From: Halocatena marina | Lineage (GTDB): Archaea; Halobacteriota; Halobacteria; Halobacteriales; Haloarculaceae | Direction of reading: 5' to 3' | NCBI RefSeq assembly: GCF_023276375.1 | Contig: NZ_JALLPK010000004.1 | Span: 62,001 to 126,000 of the forward strand | Length of the DNA: 64,000 nt | Shown here: positions 9,148 through 19,301 of the stretch, piece after piece | Position numbering within the stretch: the first letter of the stretch is position 1 | Layout of the letters: the number at the start of each line of letters is the position of its first letter | Made by a program: the position numbers and the translations under genes | Notes under the pieces: generated by a model | What the model was told of the DNA's origin: nothing | The model's input: the letters and a program-made list of their open reading frames with translations, nothing else | Databases searched by the model: none

Positions 9148-9169
9148 AAACTGCCAGTGAACCTTTATC

Positions 9170-9178
9170 GAATAAAAG
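9170..9178 (-). promoter_or_regulatory. TATA-like box for oxidoreductase copy 3
   Basis: GAATAAAAG region (+ strand reading) centred 27 bases from the GTG at 9147. Confidence 0.4.
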
Positions 9179-9881
9179 CTTTTTGGCCCTGTGAGATTCG
9201 CTCGATATGGTTCGATTTATTCGGATTATATATGGAAACGAATCTACTTTACAGTATTAGCATCGTAAAATAGTAAGGAATATCTACGCTTTCTGATGCT
9301 CGTAAGGAATTATTCATTCGGCTATTACGGATATTATAAGTTTAGAGAATCAGATTACACTTTATTGATGGTTGTGGTTGGAGTCAACGAATTCTCATTC
9401 TACCGACTACCGGTTCTGTTTTATATGAGACAGTCAGTTCCACATTGTTTCGCATGCGACTCACTGACTCATTCTGACCAAAGGACTTGTCCTCGCAGGA
9501 AAGTTGCTCAGCGACCTGCGTATGAAATATCTCCTCGGTAGCACCTATTTTTAAAAATGATATAATCGATCTACGTATCACTTCTATGTAACCAACAAAA
9601 ATAAATAGATATATTCTGGAATATGATCTCTAAAGTCGCTGTCTTATGTGGTTTCTTAGTGTTGAATGGATCCATCGTTGTGTCGCGAATAACCGATGTA
9701 GAGAGCTATCATTCGATAGCAAACATATTAGGTTATTATTTGAAATACACAATTAGAAGAATATACGAGATATTTTTTGTTATTATACAATAATTAGACC
9801 TCGAATCCACCACACTATAATAATTCAAGATGATTTCTAATCATCTCTGTATTAGTTCTTGATAAGTCATATTATCTTTAT
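9179..9881. other. AT-rich intergenic stretch
   Basis: About 700 bases without a supported gene; unusually AT-rich between 9540 and 9880. Small frames are interrupted and match nothing I recognise. Confidence 0.35.
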
Positions 9882-10140
9882 TTAATTAATAATGTGTGGC
9901 AAGTGAGCCTCGACGTCAGTGAAATGCTGATAGTCTTCGTTGAGTGTGGCGGCGTCTTCGGGTAGGAGGATGACGACAAGATTCGCGGATTATGCATTGA
10001 AGTGCTTAATGAGCGTGGCGATGCGATCAGCGTCATCAGCTTGATTACACCAACATGATAGGACAACCTCATAGAAATCGTGAATTGGATAGCGATGAAT
10101 GCGAACACAAACACGTCCTTACACGTACTCTCCGAGACTG
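9882..10140 (-). pseudogene. Unidentified decayed gene, 3' end
   Basis: One minus-strand frame ending at TAA 9882-9884 reads as convincing protein across about 55 codons with one internal stop: NQADDADRIATLIKHFNA, stop, SANLVVILLPEDAATLNEDY, QHFTDVEAHLPHIIN. Upstream it meets a further stop. The amphipathic pattern and acidic residues suggest a former haloarchaeal gene; I do not recognise the family. Confidence 0.35.
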
Positions 10141-10188
10141 AGGTCGCATGCACAGTATTAAGAACAGAGAAATAAATGATACTGATGA

Positions 10189-11853
10189 ATGACCCAAAAC
10201 GCATCAGGTTCGCCAGACGGAGGAGCGGGTCGTATCGACCGCTCTCGGCCAAATATCATTCTCATCATTGCAGACGATTTGGGGTATGGTGACTTGGGAT
10301 GTCATGGGAACTCTGTTGTTGAGACTCCACATATAGACCGGTTATACAATCAAAGCACTCGATTTACTCGTTTTTACGGTGGGCCAATGTGTTCACCATC
10401 TCGAGCCAGTCTGATGACGGGGAGATATCACTACCGAACCGGCGTTGTCGATACTTACATCGGCCGCTCAATGATGTATCCGGACGAGACGACTCTCGCA
10501 CAGGTTCTTTCTACACAGGGATACCGAACGGGCATCTTTGGAAAGTGGCATCTAGGCGATAATTTCCCGATGCGACCTCAGGATCAAGGATTTGATGAAA
10601 CGCTTGTGCATCGTGGCGGTGGGATAGGACAGCCAGGCGATACGCCAGGAAACACGTATTTTGACCCAACTCTGCAGCGAAATGGCACAGCAGAACAGCA
10701 AAACGGCTATTGCACAGATATCTTCACAGAGAATGCTACCGACTTTATTTCTGAATCCGATGAGCAGCCTGCGTTTGCGTGCATCGCTACAAACGCACCG
10801 CATACTCCTCTTCAAGTCGAGGACCGCTACATTGAACCGTATCGTGAGAGGGGACTCAACGAGCAGACCGCCAGAGTTTATGCGATGGTTTCTAATTTAG
10901 ATGAAAATCTGGGGAAGCTATTATCAGCCTTAGAAAGACAAAAGATTGCAGACAATACAATAGTAATATTCACAAGCGATCACGGCATGGCAGGCGATCG
11001 GTATAATGCTGGATTGCGCGGTTCGAAGGGCGACGTCTACGAAGGAGGCATCCGTGTTCCCTTTTTCATTCGATGGCCGAACCAAATTGAGGCGGATCGT
11101 GAAGAGGACCAAATCGCTCACTTTATAGATGTCCTTCCGACTCTCGCAGACATCACCGGGGCATCAGTCTCACCCGACATACCACTCGATGGTACTAGTC
11201 TACGTCCAATATTGCTTGACGAGCAGAATCACTTGCAAGAGCGAGAGCTTTTCCTCCAAATGCATCGAGGAGATGAACCAACTCTCTATGAAAATTGTGC
11301 TGTGGTTACCCAACAATACAAGCTAATAAATGGTCGCAAACTGTTCAACCTTCAGCGTGATTCAGGTGAACAGACAAATATCGCAACGCAGAATGCACCA
11401 CTTGTTTCTACGTTAAGAGATTCGTATGAGTCTTGGTTTGATGAAATGGAAGACGCCCGTGATTTTGAACCACCAAAAATTGTGGTAGGAGCACCCGAAG
11501 AAAACCCGACTCTGTTGACCAGACAGGATTGGCTTGGTCCTGACCGATCGGGGTGGAGTGACGAGGATGTCGGTTACTGGGATGTGAAAATATCTCATCC
11601 AGGTAAGTATGACGTAACGGTCGAGTTTACTGAGATCAATGCGATCTCGGATATAGCGGTGCGGATCGGTGATGATCACCGTTCAAAGAGCATAGCTGGT
11701 GGACGATCGTCTTGTACATTCGAATCGTTTGATCTCACAGAGGGCACTGAGAAGTTTGAAGCATGGCTAACAACCGAAGTCCCTGGAAAATATGAGCCAA
11801 AAGTAGAAAAGACAGGGGTGAAATATATGCATGTGGTTAGAGATTCGGAGTAA
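10189..11853 (+). CDS. Sulfatase 1 (arylsulfatase A-like, Cys-type)
   Basis: 554 residues. N-terminal metal-binding Asp pair in IIADDLGYGD (29-30), formylglycine signature C-S-P-S-R at 68-72 followed by ASLMTGRY, GKWHLG (118-123), and the C-terminal metal/substrate motif FTSDHGM (261-267) with Lys280. All are family hallmarks. The Cys must be oxidised to formylglycine; the FGE at 39672 is the likely partner. No signal peptide, so probably cytoplasmic. The last ~90 residues form an added beta domain. It hydrolyses sulfate esters, presumably from glycan oligomers; the position of the sulfate is unknown. It is the only + strand sulfatase here. Confidence 0.93.
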   Translation: MTQNASGSPDGGAGRIDRSRPNIILIIADDLGYGDLGCHGNSVVETPHIDRLYNQSTRFTRFYGGPMCSPSRASLMTGRYHYRTGVVDTYIGRSMMYPDETTLAQVLSTQGYRTGIFGKWHLGDNFPMRPQDQGFDETLVHRGGGIGQPGDTPGNTYFDPTLQRNGTAEQQNGYCTDIFTENATDFISESDEQPAFACIATNAPHTPLQVEDRYIEPYRERGLNEQTARVYAMVSNLDENLGKLLSALERQKIADNTIVIFTSDHGMAGDRYNAGLRGSKGDVYEGGIRVPFFIRWPNQIEADREEDQIAHFIDVLPTLADITGASVSPDIPLDGTSLRPILLDEQNHLQERELFLQMHRGDEPTLYENCAVVTQQYKLINGRKLFNLQRDSGEQTNIATQNAPLVSTLRDSYESWFDEMEDARDFEPPKIVVGAPEENPTLLTRQDWLGPDRSGWSDEDVGYWDVKISHPGKYDVTVEFTEINAISDIAVRIGDDHRSKSIAGGRSSCTFESFDLTEGTEKFEAWLTTEVPGKYEPKVEKTGVKYMHVVRDSE

Positions 11854-12143
11854 TTGTAGCACTCGTTCGACAACAAGCCAAGCCAGCACTAGCTGTTTCC
11901 GAGTGGAGCGATCTATAGCGACGCAATACAATACCGCCGCTACTGAGTAGAGCAAAGTCGTCCTCCTCAACATCACTCGGCAAGGGGGCCGAGAAATATA
12001 CGGGGGCTTCGACACGCCGGTGTACGAACCCACGACGACATTCAGGACGAGCCGTCGGAGCGCTTCTGCAAGTCCGGATGGTCTCCCCAACGGTCAAAAC
12101 GATTGTTACGGAACTTCGAGTCGCTCTTTATCGAATTCAGTCG
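11854..12143. other. Intergenic between convergent sulfatases
   Basis: About 290 bases with no supported gene. Frames on both strands are open for 60-100 codons but lack starts, families or typical codon use. Confidence 0.3.
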
Positions 12144-13637
12144 TCATTCTGCCAGACCCAACCGCTCACGTTGTTCGGGGGGTGCGTTGAGATCACAGAG
12201 GGTCTGCGTTAGCGCGGTTTGCATTTCTGCCAGCTTTTCCGGACATTCGTCGGCTAGGTTCTCGTACTCGTTGGGATCGACTCTCTTGTCGCTGAGCCAC
12301 GTCTCTGTGTCCCAAGACGGGCAGTCGACCGGTCGTCGGCCGTCTTCGAAAGGACCGAGGTCGTACTGGAGGAACATCGCGTCGCGGTGGCTGTACCAGT
12401 ACAGCGGTTCGTTGCTTTCGATTGGCGATTGGTGGAGAATCCAGTCACCATCAGTAATTGTGACACTCTTCCCAAACTGGCCGGCGATTGCCCATTCGCG
12501 AGTCATTGCGTCTGGATCTTGGAGAACACCTTCGAGATCGACGCCATGTCGGTCGTCTGGACATGGGCGGCCAACAGCGTTCAAGACTGTGGGATAGATA
12601 TCGACGAGTTGGACCAGTTGGTCTCGGCGTTCACCGTGGCCGTACTCGGGGTGGGAGACGATGAAGGGGATGTGCGCCAACGAATCGTGTTCGTGAGTTT
12701 GGATCTTCCCCGTACGGCCGCGATCCCCGTTAAACGTCCCGTGGTCAGTCGTGAATACGACCATTGTGTCTTCCCACAGTTCCAATTCGTTCATCGCGTC
12801 TAGTAGCTCTCCCAACCACCGATCGACCAGTACAACCTGTGCAGCGTACAGAGCTTGGAGGTGTCGGAGCTCGTCTTCGGTATAGTGGTCGGCCCACTCG
12901 TCGTAGACTGCTCGTGAGGACCACTCGTCGACATCGTATCCACGCTCGTCGAATTTTTTGACGAGATGCTCGGGGGGATCCCAGGGTTCGTGAGGATCGA
13001 AACAGTCGATGTGTAGGTAGAAATCATCGTGCTCGTGGTTGCGGCGGAGCCAGTCAGTGGCCTCTCCGAATACCTGCGCTGCGAAATGATCCGCCTCGCT
13101 CTCCCGGGTCAGATGGACGTTTCTGAAGTGGCGTTCTCGCTTGGACATCGGATCATCTGGACAAGGAAATTCGACAGGATCAGTCTTCCAGTTGTCAGAT
13201 TCATGTCCACGGATGAATTCGACTCCCGTGTATCCCATGTGATAGTTGCCCGAGCCACGTTCCCAGAGGTGGAAGTGATCAGTGATGAGTTGGCTGACGG
13301 AGTAGCCGTCTCGTTTTGACTTCGTTATTGATTGGTTCGGAGGTCCCGAAACCTGTCGCGGTAGATCGAGGTCATCGTCTTCGAGCGGTCCCCACCCACG
13401 TTCGAGAAATTCGTATCGGCCTGTGTATATGTCTCGACGGGCTGGCATACACGGCGTTGAGCCACACCAGGCGTTCTCAAATGTCGTTCCCCGCTCGGCG
13501 AGACGATCCATGTTGGGCGTTGGAACAACCCAGTTAGGTTGTTCAGGACTTTGGACCTTATCCAGCGGCCGTCCCTGATGGTATGGGCTACAGTGGTCTC
13601 GGCGAAGAGTATCGCAGAGAATAACAATACAGTTCAC
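12144..13637 (-). CDS. Sulfatase 2 (Cys-type)
   Basis: Alkaline-phosphatase-superfamily sulfatase of 497 residues when started at GTG 13637, which puts the first beta strand (NCIVILCDTLRRDH) at the N-terminus as usual and has an AT-rich box ~26 bases upstream. An ATG 60 bases earlier (13697) is also possible. Counted from 13637 the formylglycine motif is C-M-P-A-R at 63-67 in TPCMPARRDIYTGRY, and the metal motif is VVFTTDHGTF. It belongs to the family branch whose members begin with CDTLRRDH rather than ADDLG. No signal peptide. It converges with sulfatase 1. Substrate unknown. Confidence 0.92.
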   Translation of the reverse strand: MNCIVILCDTLRRDHCSPYHQGRPLDKVQSPEQPNWVVPTPNMDRLAERGTTFENAWCGSTPCMPARRDIYTGRYEFLERGWGPLEDDDLDLPRQVSGPPNQSITKSKRDGYSVSQLITDHFHLWERGSGNYHMGYTGVEFIRGHESDNWKTDPVEFPCPDDPMSKRERHFRNVHLTRESEADHFAAQVFGEATDWLRRNHEHDDFYLHIDCFDPHEPWDPPEHLVKKFDERGYDVDEWSSRAVYDEWADHYTEDELRHLQALYAAQVVLVDRWLGELLDAMNELELWEDTMVVFTTDHGTFNGDRGRTGKIQTHEHDSLAHIPFIVSHPEYGHGERRDQLVQLVDIYPTVLNAVGRPCPDDRHGVDLEGVLQDPDAMTREWAIAGQFGKSVTITDGDWILHQSPIESNEPLYWYSHRDAMFLQYDLGPFEDGRRPVDCPSWDTETWLSDKRVDPNEYENLADECPEKLAEMQTALTQTLCDLNAPPEQRERLGLAE

Positions 13638-13697
13638 GACGAGTCTTTTTACAGGAGAGCTAATAAGCAGTCTGGTCGAATTTACTTGGTAGTTCAA

Positions 13698-14098
13698 GCA
13701 GGTCTCTCTTTATGTTGCTGGTTGCTGGGTATAGTTCGAGAGTTAGAGTGATTCACAGAGCTGTACTATGGTAGTGATGGCGAACATACGAACGATTTTA
13801 CGGAATTGTCGATCCCAGCCCAACGCTTGCACGGAATTAGTACGCTCTCGTCTATCTATTGAACGGGCGTGCAAAACAGGTAAGTCGTTATTTTACTGGT
13901 GAAAACGAGGCAATTGGTCCACTCAATACCAACGAAGCTCTCCTCGGCGCGGCCGCCCCGCGAAGTGACATTCCGTCTTACCCCCGTGACGTGCGCTGTT
14001 CCTCTGTTCGAGGTCCGTTGATTGGGTGTTGAAATCTGACTTTCAAGACGTCTCTATCCGTTTGCTGCACGAAGTATAATGAAAGGTGACTCCTCTCG
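13698..14098. other. Intergenic stretch
   Basis: Four hundred bases between sulfatase 2 and the binding-protein gene. I see no gene, repeat or RNA. Confidence 0.3.
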
Positions 14099-15901
14099 TT
14101 AGTTACTCGGCGAGATCTCTCCCTGCCGCATGGGCCAAGACGGAAGATCATTATATCCGTACAGCGGCGAATCGTCTGCCGGCCAATTCCACCCGTTTGT
14201 ATCGTAAAAGAATATCCGTTTCCACATCACGGTCGGAATCTCCGGTAGCGTGACGTTTGCAATCCATGCCAGTTTCCGCATTTCCGAGACGAATTGATCC
14301 TGCCCGTCAGCAGTGAGTGCCGAGTTCAACAGCTCTTCGACATTGAACGTCTGTTCTTGACCGCCCATATTCCCGACCTTTGGAACCGTAACTTCGTTCG
14401 GATACAACATCGAGGAACCGGTAAAGCCGATGGTGTTACGAAGGAATCCGAAGTACGGATTCGCCCCGCCTGCAGACCAGAACTCTACGACGAGGTCATA
14501 CTGTCCTTCCGGATACTTCGAGAAGAAGACCCCACTTTCGACTACTTGCACGTCGGTTTCGATCCCGAAGTTGCTTAGCTGTCCCGCAACTGTCTGAGCA
14601 GTCGGAGTGAACGGTGCTCCCTTAAACACCTTGATAGTTGGCTCAAAGGGACTTCCATCGGGCTGATGCCACTTGCCGTTCTTTTCGGTGAATCCAGCGG
14701 ATTGTAACAGCTCACTCGCTTTGTCCGTCGAATTATAGACGTTTAGATTCCCTTCTATGGGGGAGCCCATGTACGTCTCCATGAGTTGTTTGGAGAACGT
14801 GTACGTCGGGGGAACTGGGTCTGTGTAATGGGTCCCGAGAGATTCGCTGACTCCTTGGCCCCTAACGATATGTGCGAAGGCCTGTTTGACTTCCCGCATG
14901 CCGTAAATATCATGTTCGTGGTTACAAATTAAGGCAGGACCGCCAGGCGTAGGCCCTCCAACGTTCTTGCTCTTCCAGCCATCAGGCAGCGAGTTAGCAT
15001 CATCCGCGTTAGGGCTATTGTGATAGGTTGCCGTAATATTTCCACTTCTAGCTGCCGGAATCAAGTCGTTTTGATTCTGACGCGGCATAACCAACTCGTT
15101 CCACTCGTACAGATCCGAATCTGGGTGATCCTCGAACAGAGAGAATCGGAACTCCGTTCCGGAGGTCTCCTCAAACTGCCACGGACCAGTTCCAATCACC
15201 TCGTCGAAGTCCCACGTGAACTCGAGAAGACGGGAGTTCGCATCTTCCTTTTCGGACTCAGTAGTGGCATCGCCATACGCTTCAGTGAACTTACTGAATA
15301 CCTTCGCTGGAGGCCAGAGCGCTGCCGTCCCCGAGGCCTGCGAGTGGAACATCCACAAGATGGCCGTCTGCTCGTTGAGTTCGTTGGCGAGCTTAAATTC
15401 GGCAGACAGATCGCCGGTTTTTCTGATTCCATCGAAACTATCGAATAGGTTTTCTAGATTCCCTGCAGCCCCTCTCGGGTCATCACCGCTCATATAGGCC
15501 AATCTATACTGGGTAACGACATCGTCTGCGGTAACTGCCGTCCCATCGTGCCACTTGAAGCCATCTCGAATCGAGATGGTCATCGTGTTCCCGTCGACTG
15601 AAATATCTTTTAAAAGGTAGTTCGTGAGTTCCCCGGTCTGATTGTTGTAATTAAGATATGGTGTGTTGACAAACTGGGGAATGTGCCACGGATCGAAGTC
15701 GACCGCAGCGTGGAGATTCCCCTGAATTGTATTGTAGTCCTGGGTGTTTGGATGATGAAACACGGCTGTGCCACCACCGCCACCGCCGCCGCCACTACAG
15801 CCAGCCAGACTAACCATCGCTCCGGCCGATAGACCACCTCCAACCATTCGTATCAATTCCCTGCGCTGAATTTTTCTGCTGCTCTTACTGGGTGTTCCCA
15901 T
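14099..15901 (-). CDS. ABC transporter substrate-binding protein, family 5, TAT lipoprotein
   Basis: Starts best at ATG 15901 (600 residues). The N-terminus has a twin-arginine motif (QRRELIRMVGG) and a lipobox (SLAGC) followed by a poly-Gly linker, so it is a TAT-exported lipoprotein on the outer face of the membrane. The body matches SBP_bac_5 (peptide/oligosaccharide-type): RDGFKWHDGTAVTADDVV, GTGPWQF, and a late YDLVVEFW. Family members feed oligopeptides or, in several archaea, oligosaccharides to an ABC importer. No permease or ATPase gene is present in this window, so it is an orphan here. The setting between sulfatases and the large exported proteins suggests oligosaccharide capture. 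Confidence 0.88.
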   Translation of the reverse strand: MGTPSKSSRKIQRRELIRMVGGGLSAGAMVSLAGCSGGGGGGGGTAVFHHPNTQDYNTIQGNLHAAVDFDPWHIPQFVNTPYLNYNNQTGELTNYLLKDISVDGNTMTISIRDGFKWHDGTAVTADDVVTQYRLAYMSGDDPRGAAGNLENLFDSFDGIRKTGDLSAEFKLANELNEQTAILWMFHSQASGTAALWPPAKVFSKFTEAYGDATTESEKEDANSRLLEFTWDFDEVIGTGPWQFEETSGTEFRFSLFEDHPDSDLYEWNELVMPRQNQNDLIPAARSGNITATYHNSPNADDANSLPDGWKSKNVGGPTPGGPALICNHEHDIYGMREVKQAFAHIVRGQGVSESLGTHYTDPVPPTYTFSKQLMETYMGSPIEGNLNVYNSTDKASELLQSAGFTEKNGKWHQPDGSPFEPTIKVFKGAPFTPTAQTVAGQLSNFGIETDVQVVESGVFFSKYPEGQYDLVVEFWSAGGANPYFGFLRNTIGFTGSSMLYPNEVTVPKVGNMGGQEQTFNVEELLNSALTADGQDQFVSEMRKLAWIANVTLPEIPTVMWKRIFFYDTNGWNWPADDSPLYGYNDLPSWPMRQGEISPSN

Positions 15902-15920
15902 GCACGGCCATTGGAGTATT

Positions 15921-15929
15921 TGTATATGA
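15921..15929 (-). promoter_or_regulatory. TATA-like box for the binding protein
   Basis: TGTATATGA (+ strand reading) centred about 24-27 bases from ATG 15901; supports that start over the upstream frame extension to 16006. Confidence 0.4.
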
Positions 15930-16389
15930 GTAATGACGTATAGGTAATATTGTCCGGGACATTGATTGTCACACAAGACTATTTTTACGACGCACCTTAC
16001 TCTCATCGGACTGCGAGTCGTCTTGGTACAGTATTTCTGTACCAGAATGGCTGTTCCATGAACGTAGGATGAATTGCATTACACCATTAATGCTGTAATA
16101 TACTGGTGGCCTGCTCCAGTATATCTGTGTTGAAGAATTTAGCTCACCAAAAAATAATTATTTGCAGTTTGTTGTTCAGTATTGTTGTTGTTCATCGAAG
16201 ACCCAGTAACAGACTCATTCAGAGGGTGTAGTGCTGTCCGATTAGCTGCTTGAAGGTGCGATATTCGGTGGCTCCGTTGAGAGGACATGAAACAACCGGT
16301 ATTAGTGGGCCTGTCGCGCTCATGCCGTTCCTGCTTACCCACACAAATCACGATTAAATACCTATTCCATATATGAGCATTACATCAGC
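15930..16389. other. Divergent intergenic region
   Basis: Holds promoters for the binding protein (left) and the first large TAT protein (right). No gene seen. Confidence 0.35.
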
Positions 16390-16401
16390 ATAAAAATTTA
16401 A
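16390..16401 (+). promoter_or_regulatory. TATA-like box of large TAT paralogue 1
   Basis: ATAAAAATTTAA about 30 bases before ATG 16428; a purine-rich AAAGGAG lies 6-12 bases before the ATG. Confidence 0.4.
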
Positions 16402-16427
16402 GTAAATGAAAACAAAAAGGAGTTTGT

Positions 16428-18908
16428 ATGTCAGACAGTGATAGGCATGACAATTGGTATCGGAGAACGCTACTCGGAGCGATATCGTCAGCAGCCGTCC
16501 CAGTCATTTTTTCCGGTGTAGGTGGAGCTGATGCACTACAGAGTCACCCTGATTCTGCTCCGCGGAAACCACCGAAAGGAGGATCAAATGCGCTCGACGA
16601 GGTCAACTTCGGGAACCCTGGCTCGGAGTCACAACACTCCTTCGACACCGGAACAAGCGAAACGGTAGAGGGAAAAGGCGGACAGACAGCCCGACGACTA
16701 CTGCCTCTGAACGCCCCAGACCATCAACTGGGATCGATGTCGTTCACCGTCGAGTGTGACCCAGACTACCGGACGTACCTCACCCTGAAATTCGAGTCGA
16801 ATCCGGAGAACTCCAAACGTCTGTTCCTGTTCGACGGCACAGACATGATCGGCTACCTGCACCAAGGTGTTGGATGGCCATCACTCGATATGGGTATGAA
16901 TGGCTCACTTGGTGCGGTCTCGACTCACGGTGATTTCTGGTACGCGACCCATCGCTTACCGGGCTATCTCACCGAGAACTCCGAAGAAGTCGATCTTCGG
17001 ATCGTCAGCTGGGATGGAGAACGACCCAGCCAAAACATCTACCGTGCGTACACCCATACAGATCCGTATCTTCAACCACCAGCGAACGACAAAGGCGCCG
17101 AGCAGTTCGAACTTGGGCCGATCCGGAACGCACCGACCGAGAACCAAATTGAGCCCGTCGTGGAGAAAATCGACGAACTCGTTCAGGAAGGCCAACAGAA
17201 GGACGAGCTTTCGCCGCGAGGCGCGCATGGTCTGGCAATGGCTGTTCAGCGGGACTGGATCGACGTCGTCGACGAGGACGCAGTCTTCGAGACTGTGCTG
17301 GCGACAGTAGACGACTGGGCAATCAGACAGGCGGAGAGCTCGCCACAGGAGGTTGGAGGGTGGGAAGATCACGGTCGGTTTGCGAAAGCAGTAACGCTTC
17401 TCTGGGATTATTTCGAAGAGCGTGATGCCTTCTCCCAGACACTGGATGGCCATCCCACTGGTGAAATGACACGACGGGATGCCTACGTACAGTTCTTCGG
17501 CGAAGGCCTTGACTGGCGCTCGACGAGCCGTCGAGACCTCGCAAATCAGTTCCTGTTCGTAACGATTGGTCTCGTGCGCATGAACTCGGTGTTAGAAAAG
17601 TTCGATTCCGATCGGGCACGCTCTCAGGAGACGATCGATCGGTGGATCGACGAAGCGGTAGGGCTCTCAGGAGTGAGCCTCAACGACAACGAAGACAAAT
17701 TCGCGTCATGGTACGAGACTGGAAGTTACCACACTTTCACCGAGAAGGGCTTGTCCAAGGAACCCGACTACGCGGCCCATTATGGTGAGCTCGGATTCAG
17801 TCTCGCCACCAAGCTGTATCACGAAACTGGTCTCGAACGCGTACGTGAACGAGCGATTACAATGTCACAGGCCCGGGCACCGTTCCGCTTGCTGGTAAAC
17901 GACGCTGAGACAGGCAATCGATGGGCTGCAACCGATGGGACGATCAGCATCCGAAACGCCCAGCATCCCGGCATGTCCAGCCATCTCCGTGGGTATGGAT
18001 TCACGCCACTGTTCCACGCACTCATGCTGAAAGATCCAGTCTCCGTTCGATTCGGGAAGCTAGCGATTGAGCACAATGTCGCGGGGCTCATGGAACAGTG
18101 GTGGTTCGATGTTTGGGGTGTCGGATCGCTCGAGCGTTGGATCCACCGAGTCGATGGATATCGAGCGGTCACAGAAATGGACGATTCCTCGTATCGAACG
18201 CCAATGCATCGCGACCGATTTGCGTGGGCCGACGAGGATCTCGGTACCGTCAGTATTACCGATGGCTCGGAGCGGATACTTATGAATCTTGGATTCGGCG
18301 CCGCTACTAATCTTCACGACTGGGGGATAAATAGTCTGGCGCGCATTCACCACCACAATCCCGACATAGATAGAGTCCTCAATATCGATATGACGCGCAC
18401 TGAATTCTCGACGACCGGCGCAACTTGGTCGCGGCCAAACAAGTTGCAATTCGCCGGTAAGTTCCTCGGCATCGGAATGGGTGAGGAAGCCCGCACTCGC
18501 CGTCTTCCAAGTGACGGGACTGTTGTGATCGATCAAGCGATGACTGGGGAGACGCTTCCCCAGGCAGCTAGCCCAACTGGAGATCCGTGGCCACTCGCCG
18601 AGGATGACGACGAACACGATCCTGATAGCTATGATAGAAAGGTGCCGGATCCTCGGGTGGGGATGGGAATTCATTATCGAGAGTGTCTCTACGGACAGTA
18701 CCTCATCGGGATGAACACCTCGGGAGCACCAGAACGTGGCTCGGGTCATGGGACTACGTACGAGCTTGAACTGCCAGACGATGTTTCGATGGCTACTGAT
18801 CTGATGACCGGCGAACGCGTTTCGGACGAATCAGTCACCGTTTCACCACGATCTACGAGAATACTCAAACTGGAAATAGAAGAGGAGTCAAAAGAAGAGT
18901 CAAACTGA
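16428..18908 (+). CDS. Large TAT-exported protein of unknown function, paralogue 1
   Basis: 826 residues. The twin-arginine signal (WYRRTLLGAISSAA, 10-23) predicts export of a folded protein. Residues ~55-220 form a beta-rich N-terminal domain shared with the genes at 19302 and 24179: a VNFGNPGSE motif (59-67), a DPDYRTYLTLKF strand pair, and YRAYTHTDPYLQPP (205-218). The middle (~230-600) is alpha-helical with scattered Trp/Tyr/His, as in alpha/alpha-barrel polysaccharide lyases and hydrolases; the end (~600-826) is beta-rich. No known CAZy signature is recognised. It lacks the extra C-terminal module of its paralogues. An AGGAG sequence lies just before the ATG. Candidate extracellular depolymerase by context. 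Confidence 0.8.
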   Translation: MSDSDRHDNWYRRTLLGAISSAAVPVIFSGVGGADALQSHPDSAPRKPPKGGSNALDEVNFGNPGSESQHSFDTGTSETVEGKGGQTARRLLPLNAPDHQLGSMSFTVECDPDYRTYLTLKFESNPENSKRLFLFDGTDMIGYLHQGVGWPSLDMGMNGSLGAVSTHGDFWYATHRLPGYLTENSEEVDLRIVSWDGERPSQNIYRAYTHTDPYLQPPANDKGAEQFELGPIRNAPTENQIEPVVEKIDELVQEGQQKDELSPRGAHGLAMAVQRDWIDVVDEDAVFETVLATVDDWAIRQAESSPQEVGGWEDHGRFAKAVTLLWDYFEERDAFSQTLDGHPTGEMTRRDAYVQFFGEGLDWRSTSRRDLANQFLFVTIGLVRMNSVLEKFDSDRARSQETIDRWIDEAVGLSGVSLNDNEDKFASWYETGSYHTFTEKGLSKEPDYAAHYGELGFSLATKLYHETGLERVRERAITMSQARAPFRLLVNDAETGNRWAATDGTISIRNAQHPGMSSHLRGYGFTPLFHALMLKDPVSVRFGKLAIEHNVAGLMEQWWFDVWGVGSLERWIHRVDGYRAVTEMDDSSYRTPMHRDRFAWADEDLGTVSITDGSERILMNLGFGAATNLHDWGINSLARIHHHNPDIDRVLNIDMTRTEFSTTGATWSRPNKLQFAGKFLGIGMGEEARTRRLPSDGTVVIDQAMTGETLPQAASPTGDPWPLAEDDDEHDPDSYDRKVPDPRVGMGIHYRECLYGQYLIGMNTSGAPERGSGHGTTYELELPDDVSMATDLMTGERVSDESVTVSPRSTRILKLEIEEESKEESN

Positions 18909-18987
18909 TAGTCGTAACGCAGCAAGCACTCAACAGTCATGAAGGAACATCTGACCCTTCTCGATTAGAATCATCGCGCTGACCGAG

Positions 18988-19244
18988 ATGTTTCTCGCGG
19001 AACTGCGCGAAAAGCGTCTCGTCGACGGTGCGTTCTTTCTGGTCGACAGAGCGCTGTGGTTGCAGGCGGCCTGTCACCATAGCCACTGAATCCAGTATTA
19101 CATCCACAGAGAACAGTGTTGAATGAGTATTCAAGGATCTGAAACGCCAAACAACGCAGTTTATCCTACCTCTGACACGCTGATCAAACAATCGCTGAAG
19201 CGTGGCTTCGAGCGTTCGCAGCCTACCAGAACCAGCTACTCTGA
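18988..19244 (+). pseudogene. C-terminal remnant of an IS6-like DDE transposase
   Basis: Three short + strand frames join into a recognisable haloarchaeal IS6-type transposase end. From 18988: MFLAELREKRLVDGAFFLVD, then RALWLQAACHH and a stop. After a shift: VE, stop, VFKDLKRQTTQF. After another: DQTIAEAWLRAFAAYQNQLL ending at TGA 19242-19244. The order matches the family (F-L-V-D-x-A-x-WLQAA-x-H; N-x-VERVFKE-x-KRRT-x-F; TAE-x-WL-x-AF-x-x-x-N). Several frameshifts and stops mean it is dead. The N-terminal half and terminal repeats are missing. It lies between two large TAT paralogues. Confidence 0.65.
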
Positions 19245-19268
19245 ACAATTCTGGAGATAATACCCTAG

Positions 19269-19278
19269 ATATATATAC
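19269..19278 (+). promoter_or_regulatory. TATA box of large TAT paralogue 2
   Basis: ATATATATAC centred 28 bases before ATG 19302, which supports that start and a leaderless mRNA. Confidence 0.55.
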
Positions 19279-19301
19279 TATCGATTCATGTGATGGTTTG
19301 C

